In this document: piece after piece, positions 1 to 8,632 of the stretch
How the letters are laid out: the number at the start of each line of letters is the position of its first letter
How positions within the stretch are numbered: the first letter of the stretch is position 1
Source: Candidatus Nitrosocaldus schleperae
Lineage (GTDB): Archaea; Thermoproteota; Nitrososphaeria; Nitrososphaerales; Nitrosocaldaceae
Length of the DNA stretch: 64,000 nucleotides
Assembly: GCA_013538805.1 (NCBI GenBank)
Contig: JABXGR010000003.1
Location: forward strand, 1 to 64,000
Direction: 5' to 3'
Notes under the pieces: generated by a model
The model's input: only the letters and a program-made list of their open reading frames with translations
What the model was told of the DNA's origin: nothing
The model's database searches: none
Position numbers and translations under genes: made by a program

Positions 1-65
1 CCTCTCCTCCTGCTATTACTCCTGCTCCTGCTCTTTGAACCCTTTGCTATATCTATTGCAGCCAT
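1..65 (-). CDS. Archaellin, N-terminal leader only (cut by window edge)
   Basis: The minus-strand ATG at 65 opens a class III leader, MAAIDIAKGSKSRSRSNSRR, followed by R-G, and then runs off the window start. The leader matches the archaellin at 274-1052 base for base except that it has one extra T near 15, which keeps it in frame. Archaellins are the filament subunits of the archaellum; the basic R-R-R-G stretch is where the preflagellin peptidase would cut before the hydrophobic assembly helix. This copy looks intact as far as it can be seen; the body of the protein lies outside the window. Confidence 0.72.
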   Translation of the reverse strand, partial: MAAIDIAKGSKSRSRSNSRRR

Positions 66-99
66 AGCATTAGATTCATGGTATGGATGATATGCTTTA

Positions 100-121
100 G
101 TTTGTAAGCATAGTTACAAAC
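100..121. promoter_or_regulatory. Palindrome upstream of archaellin copy A
   Basis: Perfect inverted repeat GTTTGTAA (100-107), 6-nt spacer GCATAG, TTACAAAC (114-121). It lies 34 nt before the ATG at 65 and close to the start site expected from the TATA-like stretch at about 146-157. It could be an operator or a 5'UTR hairpin. The same element sits in front of the second archaellin. Confidence 0.55.
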
Positions 122-231
122 AGGTAATGGCAAGCATATATGTGTAATATTATATTAAATCATCGAGGGTTAAGGGTTATTACAATTAATTGTAAAGAGG
201 TAACCGAGTAAAAACATATGTTATAATTAAA

Positions 232-258
232 AAATAAAAAATAAATTCTTGGAAGGGG
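232..258 (-). terminator. T-run terminator after archaellin
   Basis: Read on the minus strand just past the stop at 274, this stretch is almost pure T with two T6 runs. That is the usual archaeal intrinsic termination signal, with no hairpin needed. Confidence 0.5.
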
Positions 259-273
259 ATTCAGATCGGTTGA

Positions 274-1052
274 TTAACCCATATTTACTACATCGGTTGT
301 CAAGACTGGTACTACCCTCTCTACTGTTAAGACTGAAGCACCTGCTGGTACCAACTCTACACGTAAGGAATCACCCTGTTCTGGTCTTTCATGTACGTTA
401 ACCTTACCATCAGGCGTGGCCTCATTATCTAGTGCCTTAAATACTATTGTTAGCACTGCAACCTCACCACCATCGAGTATAGGATTCTTATCTCCAACTA
501 TATTACTGAACCATATAAATGCACATGTCTCAGAACTCTCATTAGCATATTGGCCAGTATTAACATCACTTAATTTACAAGTACTTGCAGTAAAAGCCTC
601 ATCCACACTACCGAAGGAGCCATTACCAGTAGAATTGAACACCACGCCCTTATATATATTGTCGTACTTTATTGTATTGCTGAAGTACCTTACTGCTGTC
701 AACTCCTTCTGTAGATTAACTGCATTTGCTCCACTAGCCAACTTGATGGGTATGCTGTAGTATGCAAGAGTAGTTTTGCTATTGTTCGATTGATCGTTAA
801 ATGTCTCTTTCTTCCCAGTCACAATACCTGCTACCTCAACTGCACCAGTTGCAGATGCTAATCCTTCACTTATCGTTGTCTTGCTCTTCTGTGTAGTCCC
901 AAATCCTGCATTAAGGACTACAAATGCCAGTGCTGCTGCAACCACAACAAATGCTATCATCACTATTGCAGACTCTATACCTAGGATACCTCTCCTCCTG
1001 CTATACTCCTGCTCCTGCTCTTTGAACCCTTTGCTATATCTATTGCAGCCAT
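274..1052 (-). pseudogene. Archaellin with a 1-nt frameshift in the leader
   Basis: From the ATG at 1052 the leader starts like copy A, but one T is missing near 1004, so translation would stop within about 25 codons. Past the deletion the frame is open to 274 and encodes a typical archaellin: R-R-R-G, then ILGIESAIVMIAFVVVAAAL, the hydrophobic helix that forms the filament core, then a roughly 200-residue beta-rich, Asn/Ser-rich outer domain with several N-x-S/T sequons. The open body without a leader starts at the internal ATG at 963. The gene is a near-complete filament subunit that is off as written. It may be a silent cassette, a phase-off copy or a consensus error; the intact body argues against old decay. 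Confidence 0.75.
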
Positions 1053-1114
1053 AGCATTAGATTCATGGTATGGATGATATGCTTTAGTTTGTAAGCATAG
1101 TTACAAACAGGTAA
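989..1114. repeat. Direct repeat, copy B (archaellin leader and 5'UTR)
   Basis: Second copy of the 127-bp element at 1-127, identical apart from one missing T near 1004. Homology ends at 1114, so this copy has a different upstream promoter region, shared divergently with the radical SAM gene. Confidence 0.9.
1087..1108. promoter_or_regulatory. Palindrome upstream of archaellin copy B
   Basis: GTTTGTAA (1087-1094), spacer GCATAG, TTACAAAC (1101-1108), identical to 100-121 and at the same distance from the archaellin start at 1052. Confidence 0.55.
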
Positions 1115-1190
1115 GAATCAAAAATCAATCAAACAACAAGCATGAGGATCATAAAATAATCCTTAAATATTTATCTCATAATTAATTGAT

Positions 1191-2210
1191 GTGGTCCATG
1201 CTAGCGATGCAAGGAATATAGTAAATATGCTAAAGGATCCTATGTATTGGAGGATAGCATCCAAGGCTATAAGGTCCATGCTTGGTAAGAGGAGCCCATT
1301 CTATGGCTCTGTAGATGTAACCAATTACTGCAACCTACATTGCTCACACTGTTACTGGTGGACCAGCAGGAACTCATCCCTTCAAGAGTTGAGTGTAGAA
1401 GGCTGGAAGTATGTTATAGATGAAATATTCAAGAAGAGGTACAATGTTGTACATGTATATCTGCTTGGAGGAGAGCCTTATCTTAGACCTGATGTTATAG
1501 AACTCTTCAGCAATGAGATGTATGGCAAGTGCACTGTAGTAACCAACGCTACTCTACCCATCAAGTTCTTCAAGGGTATAGTGCTCTACATCTTCTCTGT
1601 AGATGGACCTAGAGAGGTTCATGATATGATAAGAGGCAAGACATACGATAAGGTAAGGCAGAACATAGTAGAGTTCACAGGCACTTATGGAAAGAAGGGC
1701 AAGGGCTTCTATACCACAGTAAACGTTACTATAAACTCCTTGAACTATAAGCATGTGGCAGAGATGGTTAAGGAGTGGTATGGTATAGTTGAGGGCATAG
1801 TCTTCCAGTTCCATACACCATTCAGTGAGAACGATCCCCTCTGGCTCCCATTTGGTAGAGAGAGGGATGCACTTATAGACGAACTTATAAGGCTGAAGAG
1901 GGAGCATTATGAATTCATCCTCAACACTGAAGCACAGTTGAATGTTAGCAGGAGGCCTTGGGGCAATAGATGTCCAAACTGGATGTGCATAGCAGTGGAT
2001 GCCTTTGGTAGGATAAAGAGCCCATGCAGTATGGGTAGTGCAGACCCAAACATGCCAAGCCCAATATGCGAGAGATGTGGCTGCCTTGGCAATTGCTTAG
2101 CATACACATATGGGTTGAGGGGAGATCCAAGCAAGGAGTACGATATATATGCTAGGGATATGGCAAATAATGATATACGCTTTAGGCAACCATCTCTAAT
2201 GCATAGATAA
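1191..2210 (+). CDS. Radical SAM protein with C-terminal Cys cluster
   Basis: A 339-residue radical SAM enzyme. The [4Fe-4S] motif C-x3-C-x2-C is at C47, C51 and C54 (CNLHCSHC), followed by a glycine-rich LLGGEPYLRPD segment typical of SAM binding. The C-terminal third holds seven or more cysteines (about residues 262-305), resembling a SPASM or Twitch domain that binds extra Fe-S clusters. Families like this modify peptides or make cofactors and lipids; I cannot assign a substrate. A GTG start at 1191 is chosen because a TATA-like ATTTAAATAT-type stretch at about 1161-1170 fits a leaderless mRNA; the ATG at 1189 is out of frame and stops at once. It is transcribed divergently from the archaellin. 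Confidence 0.8.
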   Translation: MVHASDARNIVNMLKDPMYWRIASKAIRSMLGKRSPFYGSVDVTNYCNLHCSHCYWWTSRNSSLQELSVEGWKYVIDEIFKKRYNVVHVYLLGGEPYLRPDVIELFSNEMYGKCTVVTNATLPIKFFKGIVLYIFSVDGPREVHDMIRGKTYDKVRQNIVEFTGTYGKKGKGFYTTVNVTINSLNYKHVAEMVKEWYGIVEGIVFQFHTPFSENDPLWLPFGRERDALIDELIRLKREHYEFILNTEAQLNVSRRPWGNRCPNWMCIAVDAFGRIKSPCSMGSADPNMPSPICERCGCLGNCLAYTYGLRGDPSKEYDIYARDMANNDIRFRQPSLMHR

Positions 2211-2303
2211 TTGGTAATGCAGATAGTAGGCATATAGCAGTATGTATTACGCTGCAGGTCTACTCTTTTATACACAGCAACTAAAAAGTATGTTAAGCAA
2301 ACC

Positions 2304-2894
2304 TTGCTAGATTTGGACCTCTACTACCTTGATGAACTTGCAGCAAGGATAAAGGTGAACAGGGATAAGATAGCAAGGCTAAGGCAGGAACTTGCTGATC
2401 TTAATGCAAGGATGAGGGATAAGGCTATAGACCAAGAGTTTGCTAGGCTCATAGGCTACCAGCAGGAGGATGAGGATGTTGAGAGCATTAGAGCAAGGAT
2501 CAATAGTGAGATAGATGCCCTTGAAGAGACTGTGAAGAATGATATGGAGGCATTCATAAATGGTTTAGCATCATCAGAACTCATCATACCTATAGATCCA
2601 CATCCAATAATTGATGAGCACTCTACAACCAATTCGAGTATAGGAAGAGGTAAGATAATCTACAAGTATAGAGATGGTGCAATATTTACAAATTTTGTTG
2701 GGATGTTCTCACTTATATTTAACAATTGTAGTGTAAAAGATATTATATTTACACCTGAGTACGTGCTTGTTAATGCTAAGGATGAGAGGGAGGCAAGGTA
2801 TAGGTTCGTTAATAGCATAAGGGAGATGCAGAGGATGCTAGTTAAGAAAGCTAATGCTATAGCATTGAGCGTTGAGCAACATGTTAAAAGGTGA
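2304..2894 (+). CDS. Hypothetical coiled-coil protein
   Basis: 196 residues, not recognised. The first about 85 residues are rich in K, R, E, L and A in heptad-like order and should form a coiled coil; the rest looks like a small mixed alpha/beta domain. A TTG start at 2304 is used because a TATA-like CTTTTATACA lies at about 2264-2273 and no ATG or GTG is available in frame nearby. It is followed 18 bp later by another small protein, probably in the same transcript. Confidence 0.55.
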   Translation: MLDLDLYYLDELAARIKVNRDKIARLRQELADLNARMRDKAIDQEFARLIGYQQEDEDVESIRARINSEIDALEETVKNDMEAFINGLASSELIIPIDPHPIIDEHSTTNSSIGRGKIIYKYRDGAIFTNFVGMFSLIFNNCSVKDIIFTPEYVLVNAKDEREARYRFVNSIREMQRMLVKKANAIALSVEQHVKR

Positions 2895-2912
2895 TTAAAC
2901 AGGTAGTATAGT

Positions 2913-3215
2913 ATGGATGAGAGGATAAGGAATGTTATAAACTCAAAGATAGAGGAGTGTATTAGCGATATGGCTAGGGTTAGCATGCTTGTAGATGCAC
3001 TAGCCCCATTGCATGAGATGGATGGTAAACATGCCCTAGCACTAGGCATAATCCTTGGTAGGGTATACAACTCATTCTATTATCAGAGCAGGCGTATGCT
3101 CATGCGTGATCCAAGTGATGAGGAGTTTCAGGAGTTGATAGCATTATTATTAGCAAGGGTTGATGAGCTGAATGATGCTGTTATGAAGGTAGGGGCATAT
3201 AATATAGATAGGTAG
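2913..3215 (+). CDS. Hypothetical small helical protein
   Basis: 100 residues, not recognised. The sequence is almost entirely predicted helix, with a charged N-terminus and a central hydrophobic HALALGIILGRVYNSFYYQS stretch that is too polar for a clear membrane span. It follows the coiled-coil gene at 2304 closely and is probably co-transcribed with it. Confidence 0.55.
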   Translation: MDERIRNVINSKIEECISDMARVSMLVDALAPLHEMDGKHALALGIILGRVYNSFYYQSRRMLMRDPSDEEFQELIALLLARVDELNDAVMKVGAYNIDR

Positions 3216-3314
3216 GTAGGAAGGTAGGGAGGAAGGAAGAGGAGTAATGATGACTGTTTATATGCTACTGATAAGGTTTATTAACCTAGCAGTTGCACCA
3301 TTTTAGCAAGCGAG

Positions 3315-4949
3315 ATGGGCTTTAATTTCGATATAAGAAGGTTTGACTGTTCAAGTTACGATGCCTTATGCAGGAGCTTTGTATGGGAGTTGCCAGAGTA
3401 CTTCAACATGGGTGTTGAGATGCTTGATAAGCATGCAGATACCAACAGGATAGCAATGTACTATGAGGGTAGCGATGGTAATGCAAGGATATACAGGTTC
3501 AAGGACCTCCTGAACATGTCAAACAGGTTTGCAAATACACTAACAGATCTCAAGATAGGTAGGGGGGATAGGTTAGCAGTACTTGTACCTCAAGGTCCAG
3601 AGGCTCTGGTTGCTATGCTAACAGCATACAGGATTGGTGCAATAGCATTGTCAATGAGCACACTATTTGGTACTGATGCCATAAAGTACAGGCTAGCAGA
3701 TAGCGGTGCAAAAGTGCTTGTATTTGATGATTCCCTTAAGGATAAGGTAAGACCAGCACTAGATGGACTAAACATAGAGGTATTCTCTGTGCACAGTAGC
3801 AGCAATGAGTTCCATGATCTTAACAGTATACTCAAGAATGGCTCAACAAACTTCAAGCCAGTATATACAAGGATAGGAGATCCTGCACACATGCTCTACA
3901 CATCAGGCACAACTGGTCTTCCAAAAGGTGTGCTCTTACCTCACAGCTTCCTGCTTGGATGCATACCATGCTACCAACTCTACCTTGAGATGGCACCAAG
4001 GGAAGGGGATATATTCTGGACACCATCTGAATGGGCTTGGGTAGCAGCGATAGGTGATGTGCTATTCCCATCACTCTACTTTGGTTATCCTGTTGTTGTA
4101 ACCCCTAGGAGTGGGAAGTTCGATCCAGCATGGGCATACAGCATAATGGAACGTTACAGGGTAACATGTGCATATATAGTGCCTACAGCGTTGAGGATGA
4201 TGCGTAAGTTCAAGGATGAGCCTAGGAAGGAGTACGATCTCTCACTAAGAGCATTGGGAAGTGCTGGGGAGCCAGTTGGTGCAGAACTGGTTAGATGGTG
4301 CATGGATAAACTTAATGTGCCATTGAACGAGATATATGGGCAGACAGAGGCAAACATAATAGTTACCAACTGCTACTCACTCATGGGTCCAAAACCAGGC
4401 TCTATAGGGAAGCCAACTCCAGGGTTCATAGTTGAGGTTCTTGATGAGAATGGTAACATAGCAAAGCCCAATGAGATTGGGGAGATAGCAGTTAAGATGC
4501 CAAACCCAGTAGCATTCATAGGTTACTGGAACAGGCAGGAGGATACTGCAAGGAAGGTAAGGAATGGTTGGCTATACACTGGAGATAATGGATACAAGGA
4601 TGCTGATGGCTTTATATGGTTTGTAGCAAGGACAGATGATCTTATCAAGGCAGCAGGATACAGGATAGGCCCTGCAGAGGTTGAAGAAGCTATAAACCAG
4701 CATCCAGCAGTACTTGAGAGTGCAGTAGTACCATGGCATGATGAGATAAGGGGGCATGTGATCAAGGCATACGTTGTACTCAAGCCAGGGTACGAGCCAT
4801 CTGAAGCATTGAAGGATGAGATACAGCAGTCAGTTAGGAAGAGGCTTGCAGAGTATGCATATCCAAGGATAATAGAGTTCATAAACGAGTTACCAAAGAC
4901 AGATACAGGGAAGATAAAGAGGAAGGAGTTAAGGGCTATGCATACATAA
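3315..4949 (+). CDS. AMP-forming acyl-CoA synthetase
   Basis: A 544-residue member of the ANL superfamily that activates a carboxylic acid to its CoA thioester via an acyl-AMP. The AMP-binding P-loop YTSGTTGLPKGVLL, the YGQTEAN motif, the hinge GWLYTGDNG with the following ARTDDLIKAAGYRIGP, and the catalytic lysine in KTDTGKIKRKEL are all present. Length and sequence resemble the medium-chain/acetyl-CoA synthetase group. The substrate (acetate, propionate, 3-hydroxypropionate or a longer acid) cannot be read from sequence. AOA use ADP-forming synthetases for the core carbon cycle, so this may serve acetate or fatty acid scavenging. A TATA-like TTTATTAA lies at about 3279-3286, consistent with the ATG at 3315. 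Confidence 0.88.
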   Translation: MGFNFDIRRFDCSSYDALCRSFVWELPEYFNMGVEMLDKHADTNRIAMYYEGSDGNARIYRFKDLLNMSNRFANTLTDLKIGRGDRLAVLVPQGPEALVAMLTAYRIGAIALSMSTLFGTDAIKYRLADSGAKVLVFDDSLKDKVRPALDGLNIEVFSVHSSSNEFHDLNSILKNGSTNFKPVYTRIGDPAHMLYTSGTTGLPKGVLLPHSFLLGCIPCYQLYLEMAPREGDIFWTPSEWAWVAAIGDVLFPSLYFGYPVVVTPRSGKFDPAWAYSIMERYRVTCAYIVPTALRMMRKFKDEPRKEYDLSLRALGSAGEPVGAELVRWCMDKLNVPLNEIYGQTEANIIVTNCYSLMGPKPGSIGKPTPGFIVEVLDENGNIAKPNEIGEIAVKMPNPVAFIGYWNRQEDTARKVRNGWLYTGDNGYKDADGFIWFVARTDDLIKAAGYRIGPAEVEEAINQHPAVLESAVVPWHDEIRGHVIKAYVVLKPGYEPSEALKDEIQQSVRKRLAEYAYPRIIEFINELPKTDTGKIKRKELRAMHT

Positions 4950-4983
4950 CATCTTTTATTGCTAAATTCTTTTCTTACCTTCC

Positions 4984-5601
4984 TTACAGTTCATTACCAC
5001 ACTCAGTACAGTAAGCATCAAGGATGGAGTTCTCATACCTACACTTACTACATACCTTGCCCTTTACATTCACACCATCATGCTTTATGCCTTCAACGGC
5101 ATTCCATGGTACAAGTTCATCATTTGAGTCATCCTTTTCTACCAATAGCCAGATATTCCTCCCTTTTACAACTACATCCTTGATCAAGCCTATCCTGTTA
5201 CCTTTGTAGAATACACCAACTCTACCCTCTATAACCCTCCTTAGACTTACATCATAATGCTTCCTACCTTCAACCATTATAGCATTGGGATCTTTGCCTG
5301 GCTTGTTGAAGACCTTGTACCTTGCTATTATAGCATTGCACTCTCTACATATATACTCACCCTGCTCCATCAAGATATGCCCTTTAGCAACCTCCTCTCT
5401 AGCCTCATCACTCCTTATTATAGGCGAGCCTTCAATCTCCTTGCTGCATGAGTTACAGTAGTATGAGAGTATCCTATACTCATCAACCTTGCCTAGTGCG
5501 CCTATGAAGAGTTCCCCAGCAAGCCTTGCTCTGCCTATCTCATCCTCACTAAGATCTGCAAGTATGTAGCCCCCAGAGCCCTTGACCCTTGCTATCAACA
5601 T
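4984..5601 (-). CDS. Zinc-ribbon protein with PRC-barrel-like middle
   Basis: 205 residues. Two cysteine pairs, C49-x2-C52 and C85-x2-C88, could bind one zinc; a C-terminal ribbon has C184-x2-C187 and C198-x2-C201. Between them, about residues 125-172, the pattern VGVFYKGNRIGLIKDVVVKG followed by LVPWNAVEGI looks like a PRC-barrel, a small beta-barrel found in RNA-processing and regulatory proteins. Function unknown. It is convergent with the acyl-CoA synthetase and divergent from thioredoxin. Confidence 0.6.
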   Translation of the reverse strand: MLIARVKGSGGYILADLSEDEIGRARLAGELFIGALGKVDEYRILSYYCNSCSKEIEGSPIIRSDEAREEVAKGHILMEQGEYICRECNAIIARYKVFNKPGKDPNAIMVEGRKHYDVSLRRVIEGRVGVFYKGNRIGLIKDVVVKGRNIWLLVEKDDSNDELVPWNAVEGIKHDGVNVKGKVCSKCRYENSILDAYCTECGNEL

Positions 5602-5699
5602 TCTACATTCTCCTACCTTAAATATAACCTCTCTCTACTCTACTATAACATGCTACCCATTCCTAAAAAATTATTAATAGGTTGCCCCTCTACCCATCC

Positions 5700-6029
5700 A
5701 TGACAAAAGTGCAGAAGACCAGTATGGAGTCATGGGAGAAGGATGTATTGAACTCCAACATACCAGTTCTTGTTGATTTCTGGGCAGATTGGTGTGGACC
5801 ATGCAGGATGGTTGCTCCAGTCCTTGAAGAACTTGCTGGTGAGTATGATGGAAGGGTGAGGTTCCTCAAACTTAACGTTGATGAGAACCAAGATGTTGCA
5901 AGGGAGTATGAGATATATAGCATACCAACACTCCTGCTCTTCAAGAATGGGCAGGTTGTAGGGCAGCATATAGGTGCTGCACCAAAGGATGTGATAAGGA
6001 GATTCATAGAGGAGTCGTTGAGGAGTTAG
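5700..6029 (+). CDS. Thioredoxin
   Basis: 109 residues from the ATG at 5700, the normal thioredoxin length. The active site WCGPC is at 31-35, preceded by VDFWAD, and the cis-proline segment SIPTLLLFKNG follows. It reduces protein disulfides in the cytosol. The ATG at 5700 is preferred over an in-frame TTG at 5682 because the TATA-like TTATTAATA at about 5671-5679 lies 20-28 nt upstream of it, giving a leaderless transcript. Confidence 0.93.
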   Translation: MTKVQKTSMESWEKDVLNSNIPVLVDFWADWCGPCRMVAPVLEELAGEYDGRVRFLKLNVDENQDVAREYEIYSIPTLLLFKNGQVVGQHIGAAPKDVIRRFIEESLRS

Positions 6030-6136
6030 TTAGACACAAGTAGTTACATGGATAATTATTATTACTTAATAAAGGGATGCTCTAACCACTGCCAAATATA
6101 AAAACACTTAATTTATTCCATCATCCAATCCTATCC

Positions 6137-6727
6137 ATGGGTCAACTTGGTTACAATACACGTGGACCATTGGTAGATAAGTTGAAGAACTTGCTCAACG
6201 ATGTGCAGAGTAGTTATGAAGCCTTCCTAGATGCACATACACTCTACCAAGAGGGTAAGATGGATGAGAGGGCATACTTCATAAGGATGGGTGATTTCCT
6301 TAGGCAGTTCTCATCCCTTGGCTTCTTGATGGTCAAAGTGATACTTGAGCTTGATGCAAGTATAGGGAGGGAGAAGCAGCAACAACAGCAAGAGGCAAGG
6401 CAGGGAGCAGCAACAACAGCAGCAGCGGTGGCAATGGTTAAACCATCTCCATCCATAGAGCAGTTTATGCAGGGTGTAGCAAGAACCCCTCCTGTAAGAG
6501 AGGTGCAGAAGGATACGAAGGTATGCATCCATTGTAATGCTATAATACCTGCAAGGGCAAAGTTCTGTCCAAAGTGTGGTAAGAAGCAGCAGAGTAAGGG
6601 CGAGGGTGAGGGTGAAGCAGTAAGCAAGGAAGGAGGAGGTAGCAGCAGTGGGGTTGTAGCAGCAGAGACAGATAAGGAGAAGGAGGGTAAGAAGAAAGGT
6701 AGTAGTAGGAGTAGAAAGGCAGCATAG
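6137..6727 (+). CDS. Hypothetical protein with one zinc ribbon
   Basis: 196 residues, no known family. A helical N-terminal domain (1-78) leads into a low-complexity Gln/Ala linker, then a zinc ribbon with C130-x2-C133 and C144-x2-C147 (PKCGKK type), then a Gly/Ser/Lys-rich tail. The layout, a helical domain plus one ribbon, is repeated in the next gene at 6880, so the two may be functional partners. Such ribbons usually mediate nucleic acid or protein contacts. Confidence 0.6.
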   Translation: MGQLGYNTRGPLVDKLKNLLNDVQSSYEAFLDAHTLYQEGKMDERAYFIRMGDFLRQFSSLGFLMVKVILELDASIGREKQQQQQEARQGAATTAAAVAMVKPSPSIEQFMQGVARTPPVREVQKDTKVCIHCNAIIPARAKFCPKCGKKQQSKGEGEGEAVSKEGGGSSSGVVAAETDKEKEGKKKGSSRSRKAA

Positions 6728-6879
6728 TTGGAAGTATTATTGGTTTGCAGATGGGAAGGAGAAGAGGATGTTGTTGTTTGCTTGCTTGCTTATTTGTTAA
6801 CACCCCCGTGTTGAATAGTATTTACCTTATGCATCATGCCATAGTATAAAATAAATAATAATGGTGCATAGATCTTCTC

Positions 6880-7323
6880 ATGAAGGTATTCAACGCAAAG
6901 AACGCTGCAGAGGATTACATGTCATTGCATACCCTAACCTACTCTACACCAGAGATGACACTCCTCAGGTTTGCAAAGTGGCTTGGCGAGATCGTTGATG
7001 TAGAATGCAAGATGGATGCAGATAAATGTCCCAACGATGATGGTATGCATCCAAAGCATAGGATGCCTAGACTTATGCTTTACATAGAAGAGAGGGCAGA
7101 GGAGTACAAGATCGATGTGAGTGAGGAGTTCCTGCCCACTGGGGCTGTTACAACCCTCTTCTCAAAGGTTAAGGGTCAAGCGCAGAGGAGAGAGGAGGCT
7201 AAGGAGAGGAGTGGGAAGAGTGAGGATAATGAAGGCAAGAACTTTAAATTCTGCATATCTTGTGGAGCAAGACTTGATATGGATGCTAGTTTCTGTATAG
7301 AGTGTGGTGCGGAACAAGCATAA
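6880..7323 (+). CDS. Hypothetical protein with C-terminal zinc ribbon
   Basis: 147 residues, not recognised. The N-terminal about 100 residues are helical and acidic; the extreme C-terminus is a zinc ribbon, C125-x2-C128 and C139-x2-C142. Same general plan as the gene at 6137. A TATA-like ATAAAATAAATAA stretch at about 6845-6858 lies about 28 nt before the ATG. Confidence 0.6.
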   Translation: MKVFNAKNAAEDYMSLHTLTYSTPEMTLLRFAKWLGEIVDVECKMDADKCPNDDGMHPKHRMPRLMLYIEERAEEYKIDVSEEFLPTGAVTTLFSKVKGQAQRREEAKERSGKSEDNEGKNFKFCISCGARLDMDASFCIECGAEQA

Positions 7324-7405
7324 ATAGATAGATGAATAGATGGATCTGAATGAACAGCATGCTAGATCAAACCTTTAATGGTCATCACATCATCGTAAAT
7401 ATGCT

Positions 7406-7520
7406 GGGCCGGTAGTTCAGCGGTAGAATGTCCGCCTCGCACGCGGATGATCCCACGCTAGATGAATTTAGGCTCGATGGGGTCAGCGAGAGGTCGCGGG
7501 TTCGAATCCCGCCCGGTCCA
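7406..7520 (+). tRNA. tRNA-Ala(CGC) with intron in the variable region
   Basis: Acceptor GGGCCGG (7406-7412) pairs with CCGGTCC (7513-7519), with discriminator A at 7520. D-stem GTTC/GAAT, anticodon stem TCCGC/GCGGA with loop CTCGCAC (7436-7442), so the anticodon is CGC (Ala). T-arm is GCGGG-TTCGAAT-CCCGC. About 43 nt (about 7448-7490) separate the anticodon stem from the variable loop AGGTC; removing them gives a standard 72-nt tRNA. The insert holds GATCCC (7449-7454), which pairs with GGGGTC (7479-7484), as expected for a splicing-endonuclease substrate. The canonical 37/38 site is uninterrupted, so this is a non-canonical position. No CCA is encoded. Confidence 0.9.
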
Positions 7521-7582
7521 CTAACTAAACATAGAATATTTTATAATAACAATCGCTAGCCATATACATTATCTTATTCTTA

Positions 7583-8401
7583 TCATCTTGCTCTAGCAAT
7601 TGGTGTACCAGCATAAAGCATCTCAAATAAACCTATCATCTGTTTGGCAATATTCCCATCACTTATATGTACTGCTGCATAGAACCTCTCTGGGTTATTT
7701 GCATTAACCAACTCTATACATGTCTCTTTCCCATCTATTATCATGAAGCTGAATGGTACATCTGTTATCTTCCTATCTACATTCTCTGGATAGAATGGTA
7801 CAGTTGTTACCATCATCCTCTCCTTTACTGCTTTCTCCCTCTGCTCTTCTATAAGCATCCTATCCATTACCATCTTCACATCAATGCCACGCTTACGTAC
7901 CTCGATGATTTCGTTTATGATACGCTCGTTGAAGAACCTTGCTGCATACAACACGCTATTGGATGCATTACTCATCTTCTCTACCAGCATATTGGTAAGC
8001 TCACCATAGTCGGTGAATATCTTTGCATTATCCTCATCAACCTTTATTGAGAGCAGCCTGTAGATCTCATCCATATCGAACTTCCCACTGCTCTTGAGTA
8101 CATCAAGCATCTGTAGCTTCTTTGCATTCCTAACCTGCTCAAAGAGTAGTTGCAATGCCTTCTCATAGATTATCTTGCCTAGAGTGGTCTGTACATACTT
8201 ACCCTTGCTCTTCTCTATCAGCCCAGCATCAACCAACTGCTTGAGTCTTGTGTAGTACTGCTTCTTGGTCAAGCCTATCTTCTCTGGTGCACTCGTCTCA
8301 GCCTCTATCCCCTCTACACTCTGCAGAAATATCTTCAAGGCATCATATTTAGAGAGTATTGTCAATACCTTGGAAGCTTCCTTTATCACTTCATCTTCCA
8401 T
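7583..8401 (-). CDS. Winged-helix regulator with PLD-like domain
   Basis: 272 residues from the ATG at 8401. The N-terminus (about 1-85) is a winged helix with the segment GLTKKQYYTRLKQLVDAGLI followed by a basic wing. The C-terminal half resembles the phospholipase-D-like sensor domain of TrmB-type archaeal regulators, ending in a strand-rich part that includes FMIIDGKE. It is probably a transcription factor; the ligand is unknown. The start at 8401 is preferred over the upstream in-frame ATG at 8452 because the TATA box (TATATAAT on the minus strand, about 8415-8423) fits a leaderless transcript. It is divergent from thiD-thiN. Confidence 0.65.
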   Translation of the reverse strand: MEDEVIKEASKVLTILSKYDALKIFLQSVEGIEAETSAPEKIGLTKKQYYTRLKQLVDAGLIEKSKGKYVQTTLGKIIYEKALQLLFEQVRNAKKLQMLDVLKSSGKFDMDEIYRLLSIKVDEDNAKIFTDYGELTNMLVEKMSNASNSVLYAARFFNERIINEIIEVRKRGIDVKMVMDRMLIEEQREKAVKERMMVTTVPFYPENVDRKITDVPFSFMIIDGKETCIELVNANNPERFYAAVHISDGNIAKQMIGLFEMLYAGTPIARAR

Positions 8402-8632
8402 GCTAAAATTAACGATTATATACTTTTTAAAGTTAGTGTGTAATAACCACATTTTACACGCATAAATTATAAATATTGTATTTATTGCAGAGTTTCACTT
8501 ATATAATATATATTATCATGAATACTAACGCATATTATGCATTTATATATGAAAAAATGCTCATTCGATGAATATACTATAATGAATCCATTGGGGATAA
8601 GCAGATATCTGATCTATGCATGCAAATATCTA

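Larger units (their letters stand above)
1..127. repeat. Direct repeat, copy A (archaellin leader and 5'UTR)
   Basis: Positions 1-127 recur at 989-1114 with a single indel (one T missing in copy B). The repeat spans the first 21 archaellin codons, the 5'UTR and a palindrome, and stops abruptly upstream. It may continue to the left of the window. It fits tandem duplication or gene conversion between archaellin genes. Confidence 0.9.

Noticed and set aside
8480-8632. TPP riboswitch upstream of thiD-thiN
   Set aside because: No conserved thi-box (CTGAGA-type) sequence or pairing was found; the stretch looks like promoter plus spacer.
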